From Mycolicibacterium brisbanense (GTDB lineage Bacteria > Actinomycetota > Actinomycetes > Mycobacteriales > Mycobacteriaceae): a stretch of 64,000 bases of DNA. The translations under genes were made by a program, and so were the position numbers. Below the pieces are notes generated by a model, which ran no database searches, was not told the DNA's origin, and saw nothing but the letters and a program-made list of their open reading frames with translations. Shown here in pieces: positions 46,587 to 55,545 of the stretch; the stretch's first letter is position 1, and every line of letters starts with the position of its first letter. The stretch covers positions 31,213-95,212 of the forward strand of contig NZ_BCSX01000027.1 in NCBI RefSeq assembly GCF_001570425.1, read 5' to 3'.

Positions 46587-48194
46587 TCACGCGCGGCGAT
46601 CCTCCACGGTGAGCTGGCCGAGCATGTACCGCACGCAGTTGTCCACCTTGGTCCGCCAGGCCTCCACTGCCCGCGCCGGGTCCTGGCTGCGGAGCTCGTC
46701 GATGATTCGCTGGTCATCGGCGATGATCTCGGCCGTTGGATACCGGTAGTCCAGGCCCAGGATCGCGATGAACAGCCGCACCTGCGCGGTGAGCTGCACG
46801 AACATCCAGCTGATTCGCGGCATCCCGGCGGCCAGCGCCAGCTGGTCCTGCAGATCCATGTCCAGGGCGTACGTCTCGGCATCGAGCCGGTGCTCGGCGC
46901 ATACCGCGATCCGGGCCAACGTGGTGTCCACGTACGCCGGCGGCGAGATCCGCTGCGCGGCCATGGTCCGCATCAGCGCCGTGCCCAGCAGACCGCGCGC
47001 CGTGTACGTCTCGATCACGTCGCGCGGGGTCGGGGCGGGCAACCACAGGTGGCCCGCCCGGCGGTCGAGGATTGCCTGGTCGGCCAGGTAGTTCAGCACC
47101 TCGGTGGTACGCGGGCGGGACAGCCCCGAGAGGCCCGAGATCAGTCGCACCGAGATCGCCTCGCCGGGCCTGACCCCGCCCTCGGCGATCGCCGAGCACA
47201 TGGCGGCCACTGTGTCCGAGATGTCCTGGACCGACGCCGGCGCCGCAGGCACGGGTTCGGGTGGCGGCGTCGCCCGGGGCAGACCGCGGCTCCAGGTGAA
47301 CGTCCACGGCTCGTCGCCAGTCGCCGTGGCCGCTTCGTCCCGGATCCGCTTCTGCAGAGCCCGCAACTCGCGCAGCTGGGTGGGCGCGATACGCGCGGCG
47401 AGGTGGTGCAGCTGGGCCGGCCACTCCGGTCCGGGCCGGGCCAGCACCGTCACCGTCGGATGCCGGGTGAGCCAGCGCCGGGCGGCCGAATCCAGCGGCT
47501 GGTCCACCACCAGGGTCACGGGTGCCTCGGGCAGCCACTCCCGTTCCGCCCGCCGGAGCAGGGCGAGCACGTCGCCGTCGGGCGTCGTCGCGGCGTCGGC
47601 AGGGGGACGACGCAGCAGCGCCGCACACAACACCGTCTCGACGGCATCGGTCAGGGTCGCGGACGGATCCCCCGCAGTCAGCTCGACCGTCTCGCGTTCG
47701 AACCCGAGCGCGCAGCCGCAGGGGCCGACGTCGACGTAGCTCAGGATCAGCGTCTTCTCGCCCGCATCGAGGCCGGTCGTCGGCGGGAAATGCTGGCGGC
47801 GGATCCGGCTCACCGTCGCTTGGCTGACTCCGGTCACCGCGGCCACGGCACGGGTGGTCCAACGGTCACGACCCTCCGGCGGGGCGGTGAGCGAGCAGCC
47901 CAGCACTGCACGCAGCATGTCGTCGGTCACCGTCGGGCGCCCCTGAGGCGGGGTCACGGCAAGCAGGGCATCGACTCCGCCGTTCCGGTATGTGCGCCAC
48001 CAGCGACTCACCGACGTGGTGCTCACCGATGCGCGCCGGGCGGCCTCGGCGACGCCCAGCTCCGCGCAGTCGAGCACCACCCGGGCCCGCACGCCCTGAC
48101 CATGGGAAACCTGGCGCGATCGGGTGATCCGCAGCAGTTCCTCCCGGTCTTCCAGCGGAAGGGTATTCGCGTCGCTCACCATGCTTCGAACCAT
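46587..48194 (-). CDS. Transposase-derived regulator: IS630-like N-terminus fused to GntR wHTH and FCD-like domain
   Basis: 535 residues in three parts. (1) Residues 12-140 are the double helix-turn-helix of IS630-family transposases (AEAARRASVSTTSVSRWWRT, APPEGRDRWTTRAVAAV). (2) Residues 148-270 are a decayed RNase-H-like core: VTLVVDQPLDSAARRWLTRH keeps the family's D...WLxRHP pattern, but the final catalytic Glu appears to be His in WPAQLHHLAARI. (3) Residues 325-530 are a GntR winged helix (AIAEGGVRPGEAISVRLISG, LSRPRTTEVLNYLADQ) plus FCD-like helices whose usual metal histidines are absent (DDQRIID for EHRAIL). It faces the OYE-type operon and likely regulates it. ATG 48194 follows AGGAAAG. 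Confidence 0.8.
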   Translation of the reverse strand: MVRSMVSDANTLPLEDREELLRITRSRQVSHGQGVRARVVLDCAELGVAEAARRASVSTTSVSRWWRTYRNGGVDALLAVTPPQGRPTVTDDMLRAVLGCSLTAPPEGRDRWTTRAVAAVTGVSQATVSRIRRQHFPPTTGLDAGEKTLILSYVDVGPCGCALGFERETVELTAGDPSATLTDAVETVLCAALLRRPPADAATTPDGDVLALLRRAEREWLPEAPVTLVVDQPLDSAARRWLTRHPTVTVLARPGPEWPAQLHHLAARIAPTQLRELRALQKRIRDEAATATGDEPWTFTWSRGLPRATPPPEPVPAAPASVQDISDTVAAMCSAIAEGGVRPGEAISVRLISGLSGLSRPRTTEVLNYLADQAILDRRAGHLWLPAPTPRDVIETYTARGLLGTALMRTMAAQRISPPAYVDTTLARIAVCAEHRLDAETYALDMDLQDQLALAAGMPRISWMFVQLTAQVRLFIAILGLDYRYPTAEIIADDQRIIDELRSQDPARAVEAWRTKVDNCVRYMLGQLTVEDRRA

Positions 48195-48209
48195 AACTTT
48201 CCTGTGAAT

Positions 48210-48221
48210 CAATCCGGATTG
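48210..48221. promoter_or_regulatory. Perfect palindrome CAATCCGGATTG between divergent genes
   Basis: 12-bp palindrome 16 bp upstream of the transposase-derived regulator start. A candidate operator for it. Binding is unknown. Confidence 0.45.
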
Positions 48222-48246
48222 GATCCGTCACACAGACTAGTCCGTG

Positions 48247-48260
48247 GTGATCTGCATCAC
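48247..48260. promoter_or_regulatory. Inverted repeat GTGAT-CTGC-ATCAC (CRP-like)
   Basis: Lies 55 bp upstream of the OYE-type oxidoreductase gene. The GGTGA-N6-TCACG layout resembles a CRP/GlxR half-site pair; it could equally be the site of the divergent regulator. Confidence 0.4.
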
Positions 48261-48314
48261 GCATCGTACTACCAGTGGATCCGCGAGTACCGCGCCGAAG
48301 GGAGTTCGAAAGAC

Positions 48315-50366
48315 ATGAGTGACCCGTTGTTCACTCCGTTCAAGCTGAAGAATCTGGTGCTGCGCAACCGCATCGTGAGCACGTCGCACGAGCCGGCCTA
48401 CAGCGAGGACGGGCTTCCCAAGGACCGCTACCGGATGTACCACCGGGAGAAGGCGCGCGGTGGCGTGGCACTGACGATGATCGGCGGCAGCGCGCTGGTC
48501 AGCCCGGATTCGATGCCGCCGTTCGGCAACCTGCAGCTGTGGCGTGACGAAGCCGAGCCGCTGCTGCGCGCGCTCGCCGACGACGTGCACGAGCAGGGCG
48601 CCGCGGTGATGACCCAGCTGACGCACATGGGCCACCGCACCGACAACTACACACATGACTGGATTCCGGCGCTGTCGGCGTCAGGCACCCGCGAGCCCGC
48701 GCACCGGTCGTTCTCCCGCGTCGCCGATGTCCGCGATCTGGAGCGCATCGCCCGCGACTTCGCCGACACCGCGGCCCGGTGCAAGGCCGCCGGCCTGGAC
48801 GGTGTGGAGATCTCCGCATACACCGGTCACCTGCTCGACAGCTTCCTGTCTCCCCGGCACAACCACCGCACCGACGAGTACGGCGGCTCGCTGGAGAACC
48901 GGATGCGGTTCCCGTTGCAGGTCATCAACGCCGTGCGCGCAGCCGTCGGTGACGAATTCATCGTCGGCGTGCGCATGTCCTTCGACGAGATGCTGCCGGA
49001 CAACTCCGGCATGGTCCCTGCCGACGCGCTGCAGATCGCGGCCGCGATGCAGGACGCAGGCGTCGACTTCTTCAGCGTCAACCGTGGCAACGCCGACACG
49101 GACTGGGAACTGGCCAAGGTCATCCCACCGATGTTCACGCCGGCCAACCCGCACCTGGAATTCGCCGGCTGGATCAAGAAGCAGCTGTCGGTTCCGGTCA
49201 TGCACTCGTCGCGCATCGCCGACGTGGCCACGGCCCGGTACGCGATCAGCGAGGGACTGCTCGACATGGTCGGCATGGTCCGCGCCCTGATGGCCGACCC
49301 GGATCTGCCGAACAAGACGCAGGAGGGCCACGCCGACCGGATCCGGCCCTGCGTCGGCGCGAGCGTGTGCATCGACGGCATCTACACCCACGGCTCGGCG
49401 ATGTGCATCCACAACCCGGCCACCGGACGGGAGACCCAGCTGCCGCAGCGCGTCACCCCGGCCCCGGCCGAGCAGCGCAAGCGGTGCGTGGTGATCGGCG
49501 GCGGACCCGCCGGGCTGGAGGCGGCGCGCGTGCTCGCCGAGCGCGGCCACACCGTGACCCTGTACGAGGCGGGCGACCGCTTCGGCGGGCAGGTCGCGCT
49601 GGCCGCGGTCTCCGAGCGCAGGCGCGATCTGATCGGCATCGTCGACTGGCGGTACGACGAGTGCAAGCGGCTCGGCGTCGAGCTCAAGCGCAACCACTAC
49701 GTCGACCCGTCGGAACTCGAAGCCTTTACCGAGTCCGTGGACGTGGTCATCCTGGCCACCGGCGGCCTCCCGAACCCCGACCTCGGCATTCCGGGCGGTG
49801 AGCTGGCCGTCGACACCTGGGACATCATCTCGGGTGCCCGCAAGGTCGGAGGCGACGTGCTGGTGTACGACGACCTCGGCGGCCACCAGGCGATGGATGC
49901 GGTCGAGGCACTGATCCGCACGGCAGGCACGGTCGAATACGCGACCCCCGAGCGCAGCGTCGCCGTCGATGTCGGGGCCTCCCCGGCCGGCCAGTACTTC
50001 GCCTTGTTCGCCGACCACGATGTGACCACCGGCGTGCTGCACCGGCTGGTGTCGATCGAGAAGCACGACGGCCGTCTGCTGGCCCGGCTGCAGGTCGAGG
50101 GCGCCAAGGCCGCCACCGAGCGCGTTGTCGACGCGGTCGTGGTCGAACACGGCACCGAACCGGACAACGACCTGTACGACGCGCTGCTGCCCGGCTCGGT
50201 CAACCTCGGCCAGATCGCGATCCGCGAACTGCTGGCCCGCTCGCCGCAGCCTGCAACGGCGAATCCCGACGGTCGCTACGCCCTGTATCGAGTCGGCGAC
50301 GCCGTCGCGAGCCGCAACATCCACGCCGCGATCCTCGATTCCTACCGCCTCTGCCTGGCCATCTGA
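48315..50366 (+). CDS. Old-Yellow-Enzyme-type NADH:flavin oxidoreductase with Fe-S and FAD/NAD domains
   Basis: 683 residues: an FMN TIM barrel (1-370) with TGHLLDSFLSPRHNHRTDEY followed by GGSLENR, then a Rossmann domain (VVIGGGPAGLEAARVLAERGH, about 390) as in 2,4-dienoyl-CoA reductase and dimethylamine/N-methylproline demethylases. The Fe-S region has Cys346, Cys352 and Cys364 (RPCVGASVC...MCIHNP); the second of the usual four cysteines is Ala. This variant I associate with N-methyl amine demethylases, so demethylation of a betaine or N-methylated amino acid is plausible. Paired with the MFS gene downstream; divergent from the transposase-derived regulator. Confidence 0.87.
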   Translation: MSDPLFTPFKLKNLVLRNRIVSTSHEPAYSEDGLPKDRYRMYHREKARGGVALTMIGGSALVSPDSMPPFGNLQLWRDEAEPLLRALADDVHEQGAAVMTQLTHMGHRTDNYTHDWIPALSASGTREPAHRSFSRVADVRDLERIARDFADTAARCKAAGLDGVEISAYTGHLLDSFLSPRHNHRTDEYGGSLENRMRFPLQVINAVRAAVGDEFIVGVRMSFDEMLPDNSGMVPADALQIAAAMQDAGVDFFSVNRGNADTDWELAKVIPPMFTPANPHLEFAGWIKKQLSVPVMHSSRIADVATARYAISEGLLDMVGMVRALMADPDLPNKTQEGHADRIRPCVGASVCIDGIYTHGSAMCIHNPATGRETQLPQRVTPAPAEQRKRCVVIGGGPAGLEAARVLAERGHTVTLYEAGDRFGGQVALAAVSERRRDLIGIVDWRYDECKRLGVELKRNHYVDPSELEAFTESVDVVILATGGLPNPDLGIPGGELAVDTWDIISGARKVGGDVLVYDDLGGHQAMDAVEALIRTAGTVEYATPERSVAVDVGASPAGQYFALFADHDVTTGVLHRLVSIEKHDGRLLARLQVEGAKAATERVVDAVVVEHGTEPDNDLYDALLPGSVNLGQIAIRELLARSPQPATANPDGRYALYRVGDAVASRNIHAAILDSYRLCLAI

Positions 50367-50423
50367 ACATCCACCAAAACCCCTCCAAACCCTCCACAGC
50401 CCACCCACACGAGGAGTACAGCC

Positions 50424-51812
50424 ATGTCTTCGCCACAGAGCACGGCGGGCAAATACGCCACCGGTGAATCCGTAAGCACTCCGAAGTTCAGGCGCCGATT
50501 CCTGTTCCGGCTCACCGCGGTTCTGGTCGGCGGGATGTTCCTGGACGGCTACATCCTGGGCATCATCGGTCCCGTCACCGGCCTCATCCAAGACGACTTG
50601 CAGGTCAACGACCTGTGGATCGGCCTGATCGCGGCAGGCACGCTGTTCGGCATCTTCGTCGGCGCCCCTGTCGGCGGCTGGCTGACCGACAAATACGGCC
50701 GCAAACCCATGTTCCTGATCGACATGGGCCTGTTCGTGCTGGCGTCCTTCCTGCAGTTCTTCGTGGCGCTGGGCCAGTTCTTCATCACCTCGGCCATCCA
50801 GCTGCTCATCATCCGTTTCCTGATGGGCATCGCGATCGGCGGCGAGTACTCGATCGGCATGCCATTGATGACCGAGTTCTCGCCGGCCCGGCTGCGTGGC
50901 CGCCTGCTCGGCGCCGCCCTGGTGGCCTGGTACGTCGGCTTCATGGTCGCGTTCATCGTGGCGCACGGGCTGATGGACGCCGGCGTGAACTGGCGGATCA
51001 TCATCGGCTCCAGCACGGTGATCGCCGCGGGATTGTTCCTGGCCCGGCTAGGCCTCCCCGAGTCGCCACGCTGGCTGATCCTCAAGGGCAGACGCGAAGA
51101 AGCACTGTCGATCGCGAACAAGTACATGGACGTGCTCGAAGCCGCCGCCGTGACCCGCGAGAGCGAGGGATGCGACCAGAAACCGGGCGTCAACGGCACC
51201 TTCCTCATGTTGTTCAACAAACACAACTGGCGCGCGACCCTGTTCACCGCCGGCTTCTGGTTCTGCGCCGTGACCCCGTACTTCGCCATCGCGACCTTCG
51301 CCGACAAGGTGCTCAAGCAGTACGGCATGGGTGAAGGCCTGGCCAGCGGTGTCGGCCTGTCGGCGCTGGCATGCCTCGGTGTTCTCGGCACGGCGCTGCT
51401 GCTCGACAAGCTCGGCCGACGCGTGCTCTCGGTCCCCACGCAGTGGTTGTGTGTCGTGTTGCTGGGCGTGATCGGGTTGTGGACCGGGGCCCCCTCGGTC
51501 GCTGTGCTGACGATGTTCCTGGCGTTCTCGTTCTTCAACGCCGGCTACACCACGCTGACCCAGGTCTACCCCGGCGAGGTGTTCCCGACCGAGGTCCGTG
51601 GCATCGGCACCGGCTTCGCCGCCGCGTTCAGCCGGATCGGTGCGGGTATGGGCACATTCCTGCTGCCCTGGTCCATCGCGCACCTGGGCATGTCCGTGAC
51701 CATGCTGATCGCGGCCGGTGTCGCGCTGGTGGGAGCCGCGCTGTCCCAGTGGCTCGCCCCGGAAACCAAGGGCAGGAGCCTGGCCGAAACCGCGACCACA
51801 TTGGCGCACTGA
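50424..51812 (+). CDS. MFS transporter
   Basis: A 462-residue, 12-helix major facilitator: FLDGYILGIIGPVTGLIQ, WLTDKYGRKPMFLID and LPESPRWLILKGRREEAL. Closely related in motif pattern to the transporters at 5639 and 36553. ACACGAGGAGTACAGCC precedes the ATG, 57 bp after the oxidoreductase, so it likely supplies that enzyme's substrate. Confidence 0.91.
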   Translation: MSSPQSTAGKYATGESVSTPKFRRRFLFRLTAVLVGGMFLDGYILGIIGPVTGLIQDDLQVNDLWIGLIAAGTLFGIFVGAPVGGWLTDKYGRKPMFLIDMGLFVLASFLQFFVALGQFFITSAIQLLIIRFLMGIAIGGEYSIGMPLMTEFSPARLRGRLLGAALVAWYVGFMVAFIVAHGLMDAGVNWRIIIGSSTVIAAGLFLARLGLPESPRWLILKGRREEALSIANKYMDVLEAAAVTRESEGCDQKPGVNGTFLMLFNKHNWRATLFTAGFWFCAVTPYFAIATFADKVLKQYGMGEGLASGVGLSALACLGVLGTALLLDKLGRRVLSVPTQWLCVVLLGVIGLWTGAPSVAVLTMFLAFSFFNAGYTTLTQVYPGEVFPTEVRGIGTGFAAAFSRIGAGMGTFLLPWSIAHLGMSVTMLIAAGVALVGAALSQWLAPETKGRSLAETATTLAH

Positions 51813-51839
51813 CCGGCAGTCGGCAGTAGGTTGGCGCGC

Positions 51840-52250
51840 ATGACGTCTCCCTGTGTCGACCTGACCACAGCGCAACGCCTGGTGGCAGCCGCGCACGCCG
51901 AAGCACAGCGGCGGGCGGTGACCATATCCGCCGCGGTGGTCGATTCGGGTGGACACCTGGTGGCGTTCGGGCGGATGGACGGGGCCGAGATTGCCGGCCC
52001 CGTCCTTGCCGTCGACAAGGCCTATACCGCGGTGGCCAACAGCACTCCCACCGCGGAGTTGGGCGTCTTGGCCGCCCCGGGCGGTGAGCTTTTCGGCTTG
52101 CAGGCCAACGGCGGCGGCCGGTTCGTGATCTTCGGTGGTGGCATCCCGCTGCGGGCCGGCGGTGTGATCGTCGGTGGTGTTGGGGTCAGCGGTGCCAGCG
52201 CCGCCGACGACGTGGCGTGTGCCGAGGCCGCGGTCGCGGCGTTCGGCTGA
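51840..52250 (+). CDS. GlcG/HbpS-like small protein
   Basis: A 136-residue protein of the HbpS/GlcG (DUF336) fold: ISAAVVDSGGHLVAFGRMDGA and GGGIPLRAGGVIVGGVGVSGA are signatures. Relatives bind haem or cobalamin or are accessory to catabolic operons (glycolate, propanediol, aromatic). Follows the MFS gene by 27 bp and probably belongs to the same transcript. Function unresolved. Confidence 0.85.
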   Translation: MTSPCVDLTTAQRLVAAAHAEAQRRAVTISAAVVDSGGHLVAFGRMDGAEIAGPVLAVDKAYTAVANSTPTAELGVLAAPGGELFGLQANGGGRFVIFGGGIPLRAGGVIVGGVGVSGASAADDVACAEAAVAAFG

Positions 52251-52259
52251 GCGCCAGCC

Positions 52260-53267
52260 TCACCGGACCGAGCAGCCGCAGGTATCCCCGATCCGCAGCG
52301 ACGTCGTGATCTCCTCGTCGACGCCAGACTCCCCCAGCAGCTGCCCCAAGGCGCGGCACGCCAGGGCGGCGACCGGTTGCTGCACCGCCGTGAGCCTCGG
52401 CTGACCATAATCGTCTGTGCCACCGTCGAATCCGACGACGCGGACGCGGTCCGGGATCGGTAGGCCCGCATCGGTGATGGCCCGGATGGTGGCAGCCGAC
52501 TGCCCGTAGGTGCCGACGACGATTGCGCGGGGTGGGCGCTCCGAGCGCAGGAACGCGCTCACCTCGGCATAGGCTCCCGCGGGTGTGAGATCGGTGCGGA
52601 TGTGCCGGAGTTTCGCACCGACGACCGAAGCCACGCCCCGATACCGCTGCTCGACGGTTTCCCGGTCGCCATGGCGCACATCGGATTCGGTGAAACCACC
52701 CACGAATACCGTGTCGCGGCATGCGTGTTCGTCAAGCAGATGGCGGGCGGCCAGTGCGCCGGCGTGCGCATGGTCCACCCCAACGATGTCGGCGGCGACA
52801 TCCCCGCGGATGTTGTGCAGCCATACCACGGGGATGCGTTCACGGCGGCACAGCTCGGCTGTTTCAGATGCGTTGGCGGCGCCGATCACCACCAGTCCGT
52901 CGATGCCCACCTCGGCGAACGCGGTGGCGAATTCCAGCTCCCGCTCGGGGTCGTAGCCCGTGTTGCCGATCATGGTCAGGTGGTCGCGGGCCCTGGCTTC
53001 GACTTCGATCCGTCCGACGAACTCACCGAACAGCGGCAGCCCGAGGTCGGGAACCAGCAGACCGATCTGACGCCACCGTCGCGGCCGTCGCAGCGCCCGG
53101 GCGCGCAGATCGGGACGGTAGCCCAGCGCGTCGATGGCATCGACCACCTTCGCCCGCAACGACTCTGACACCGGGCGCGGTCCGTTGTTGAGCACGTAGC
53201 TCACCACCGCCGTCGACGTACCGGCGCGGCTCGCCACGTCGGCCAGGGTCGGACGTTTCCCACTCAC
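52260..53267 (-). CDS. LacI-family regulator
   Basis: About 335 residues: LacI helix-turn-helix TLADVASRAGTSTAVVSYVLN with hinge region, then a periplasmic-binding-protein-like effector domain (IGLLVPDLGLPLFGEFVGRI and onward). A GTG start at 53267 puts the helix-turn-helix at the usual position; an ATG at 53351 would add 28 residues. It is divergent from the arylsulfotransferase operon, with the LacI-type palindrome CTAATCGATTAG between them. Confidence 0.91.
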   Translation of the reverse strand: MSGKRPTLADVASRAGTSTAVVSYVLNNGPRPVSESLRAKVVDAIDALGYRPDLRARALRRPRRWRQIGLLVPDLGLPLFGEFVGRIEVEARARDHLTMIGNTGYDPERELEFATAFAEVGIDGLVVIGAANASETAELCRRERIPVVWLHNIRGDVAADIVGVDHAHAGALAARHLLDEHACRDTVFVGGFTESDVRHGDRETVEQRYRGVASVVGAKLRHIRTDLTPAGAYAEVSAFLRSERPPRAIVVGTYGQSAATIRAITDAGLPIPDRVRVVGFDGGTDDYGQPRLTAVQQPVAALACRALGQLLGESGVDEEITTSLRIGDTCGCSVR

Positions 53268-53355
53268 CCTTGGATTCCCCGTCCTCCGGCGACGCTTCGC
53301 CAGACTTTCGATCACGCCGATTATGACGGTTACGCGCGCAGCTTCGCTCATTACG

Positions 53356-53367
53356 CTAATCGATTAG
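53356..53367. promoter_or_regulatory. LacI-type operator CTAATCGATTAG
   Basis: Perfect 12-bp palindrome with the central CG typical of LacI/PurR family operators, 54 bp before the arylsulfotransferase start and 88 bp before the lacI start. Probably represses both divergent units. Confidence 0.7.
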
Positions 53368-53421
53368 AACCGTTACGGGGAAGACCCGTGGACGTAACAC
53401 GACATTGGTGGAGTAGCTGAC

Positions 53422-54708
53422 ATGGCATTCGTACGACAGTCCGGCGTCACGCATTTCGACCCGGAACTCGCTCACCACAGCTACGTGCTGTTCACCGGCG
53501 CCGACTCCGTCACCCGTCTCATCGCCCTCGATGGCACCGTCGTGCACGAGTGGCCCTACGCGGGCGTGCCGCCACGCATCCTGGATCCGGCCCTCAACGG
53601 CGGCCGCATCGGCGACGTCGGGGTGCAGCTCTCCGACAGCGGCGATGCCCGCGGCGGAATCTACGCCAACGGGACTGTCGGACAATTGGATTGGGACGGC
53701 AACCGAGTGTGGGAATGGGGCCTGCAGGCACCGGGTGGGGCGGCCCGGCAGAACCACGACTGGGAGCTGCTGCCCAGCGGCAACCGGCTGATCCTGGTCA
53801 CGGTACCGCGCGTCGTACCGGGCCTGGGTGACCACGTCGTGGGCGATCAGGGCCTCTATGAGGTGGCACCGGACGGCGAGATCGTGTGGACCTGGCTGGC
53901 CGGCGACCATCTCGACGAATTCGGCTTCTCCGAAGCCGGCTGGGCCGCGCTGCGCGAGACGGTGGCCCGCGACCCCGAGGACCCATGGGGCTACCTGGAG
54001 ATGAACAGCGCCAAATCTCTTGGCGCCAACCGCTGGCACGACGCACAGCCCGACACCGTGTTCCAGCCCGACAACATCCTGGTGAGCTTCCGCAAGGCCA
54101 ACATCATCGCGCTCATCGACAAGTCGTCCGGAGTCGTCGCCTGGCGACTCGGACCGTACTACGCCGCGCAAGCCGGAGCCCAGCACCAGCGGATCAACGC
54201 CCATAAGGTCCCGCGCCCGCTGGATCAGACCTCCGGACAACACAATCCGCACATGATCGCCGCGGGTCTGCCCGGCGCGGGCAACATCCTGGTGTTCGAC
54301 AACCAGGGCGGGGCGGGTTACCCACCCGCACCGCTCGGTATCTACGCCGGCTCGCGGGTTCTCGAAATCGACCCGGCCACCGAGGAAATCGTGTGGCAGT
54401 ACACCGCAGAAGATTCGGGCCGCCCGTCGTGGACGTTCTTCAGTTCGTTCGTGAGCAACGCCCAGCGCCTGCCCAACGGCAACACCCTGATCACCGAAGG
54501 CATGCACGGGCGGCTGTTCCAGGTGACGGCCGACGGTGACGTCGCATGGGAGTACCACAGCCCCTACGAGGGGTATGGCGTCGCCGGGGAACCCGAGGTC
54601 AAGCAGCCCCGCGTCCCGGGAGTCGATCGCCTTACCCTGACCGCCCTGGTCTATCGGGCCCAGGCCGTACCGTTCGAGTGGACTCCCCTTGGCGGGCCAC
54701 GCTCATGA
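53422..54708 (+). CDS. Arylsulfotransferase (ASST) family protein, cytoplasmic type
   Basis: A 428-residue beta-propeller protein of the ASST superfamily: repeated blades such as GTVGQLDWDGNRVWEW, GLYEVAPDGEIVWTWL and GRLFQVTADGDVAWEY, with HNPHM and GAGNILVFDN-type loops near residues 275-295. E. coli ASST is periplasmic with a sulfo-His intermediate; this one has no signal peptide, so it is probably cytosolic. Its stop overlaps the ABC permease start (ATGA). A PAPS-independent sulfuryl transfer or lyase role is inferred from the family only. Confidence 0.82.
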   Translation: MAFVRQSGVTHFDPELAHHSYVLFTGADSVTRLIALDGTVVHEWPYAGVPPRILDPALNGGRIGDVGVQLSDSGDARGGIYANGTVGQLDWDGNRVWEWGLQAPGGAARQNHDWELLPSGNRLILVTVPRVVPGLGDHVVGDQGLYEVAPDGEIVWTWLAGDHLDEFGFSEAGWAALRETVARDPEDPWGYLEMNSAKSLGANRWHDAQPDTVFQPDNILVSFRKANIIALIDKSSGVVAWRLGPYYAAQAGAQHQRINAHKVPRPLDQTSGQHNPHMIAAGLPGAGNILVFDNQGGAGYPPAPLGIYAGSRVLEIDPATEEIVWQYTAEDSGRPSWTFFSSFVSNAQRLPNGNTLITEGMHGRLFQVTADGDVAWEYHSPYEGYGVAGEPEVKQPRVPGVDRLTLTALVYRAQAVPFEWTPLGGPRS

Positions 54709-55544
54709 CGGTGGGCGTCGCGGTCCGGACACCGGCGACGGGCGCATCCAGGCGCCCCGCGCCGGCCCGACTGCGCTCGGTGTTGTCCAGGTTCTCCACG
54801 CTCGGCTGGACCATCGCCGGCCTGGTCCTTGCGTCCACGGTGTGGTCGCTGGTGGTGGCGACGGGCCGGTTCCCCCGTCAACTCTTCCCGAGCGTGCCGC
54901 AGATCCTCTCCGCGGGCCACGCACTGTGGGCCGACGGGCTGCTGCTCGACGACATCAGCGCCAGCTTGCGCAGGGCCGCAGTCGGTTTCGCGATCGGTGC
55001 GGCCGTCGGCGTGATCGTCGCGGTGCTCACGGCCACCACCGCGGCGGGCCGCAACGTCCTGCAACCCGTGCTACGCGTGTTCGCGCCGATTCCCACGATC
55101 GGGCTGGTGCCGTTGGCCATTCTCTGGTTCGGCCTGGGCGAGAACAGCAAGACCCTGGTGATCGCACTGGGAGTGTTCGTCCCGGTGTGGATCAACAGTC
55201 ACTCCGGGCTCGCGAGCACACCGGCCGATTACCTCAAAGCCGCCCGTTGCCTGGGAGCGGGCCGGTGGCAGACGCTGCGCAAGGTGGTGTTGCCCGAAGC
55301 CGCGCCGGACATCGCCGCGGGTCTGCGGGTGGGTGCCGCGATGGCGTTCGTGTTGATCGTGGTGGCCGAGATGACCGGCACCACAGCGGGTATCGGCTAC
55401 CGGATCTATCAAGCACAGTTGTTCTCCCAGGCCGACCGGCTCATCTTCTGCCTGGTCGTCCTTGGCATCCTTGGTGCGCTGTGCGACTTGGCCGTCAACG
55501 CCGTCACCACACCGTTCACGCGGTGGGCGCAGGAGGAACGCTGA
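54705..55544 (+). CDS. ABC permease, sulfonate/nitrate/taurine type (SsuC-like)
   Basis: A 279-residue permease with six helices and a typical EAA-like loop (YLKAARCLGAGRWQTLRKVV then LPEAAPDI). Family of SsuC/TauC/NrtB. The ATG overlaps the arylsulfotransferase stop. It forms an importer with the ATPase and lipoprotein that follow. Confidence 0.93.
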   Translation: MTVGVAVRTPATGASRRPAPARLRSVLSRFSTLGWTIAGLVLASTVWSLVVATGRFPRQLFPSVPQILSAGHALWADGLLLDDISASLRRAAVGFAIGAAVGVIVAVLTATTAAGRNVLQPVLRVFAPIPTIGLVPLAILWFGLGENSKTLVIALGVFVPVWINSHSGLASTPADYLKAARCLGAGRWQTLRKVVLPEAAPDIAAGLRVGAAMAFVLIVVAEMTGTTAGIGYRIYQAQLFSQADRLIFCLVVLGILGALCDLAVNAVTTPFTRWAQEER

Positions 55545-55545
55545 C

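Noticed and set aside
46587..48194. Intact IS630 insertion sequence
   Set aside because: The DDE core is decayed, regulator domains are fused to it, and I saw no flanking terminal inverted repeats or TA duplication.
48681..50966. 761-codon minus-strand frame opposite the OYE-type gene and MFS start
   Set aside because: It crosses two real plus-strand genes and their intergenic region; composition is that of an antisense frame.
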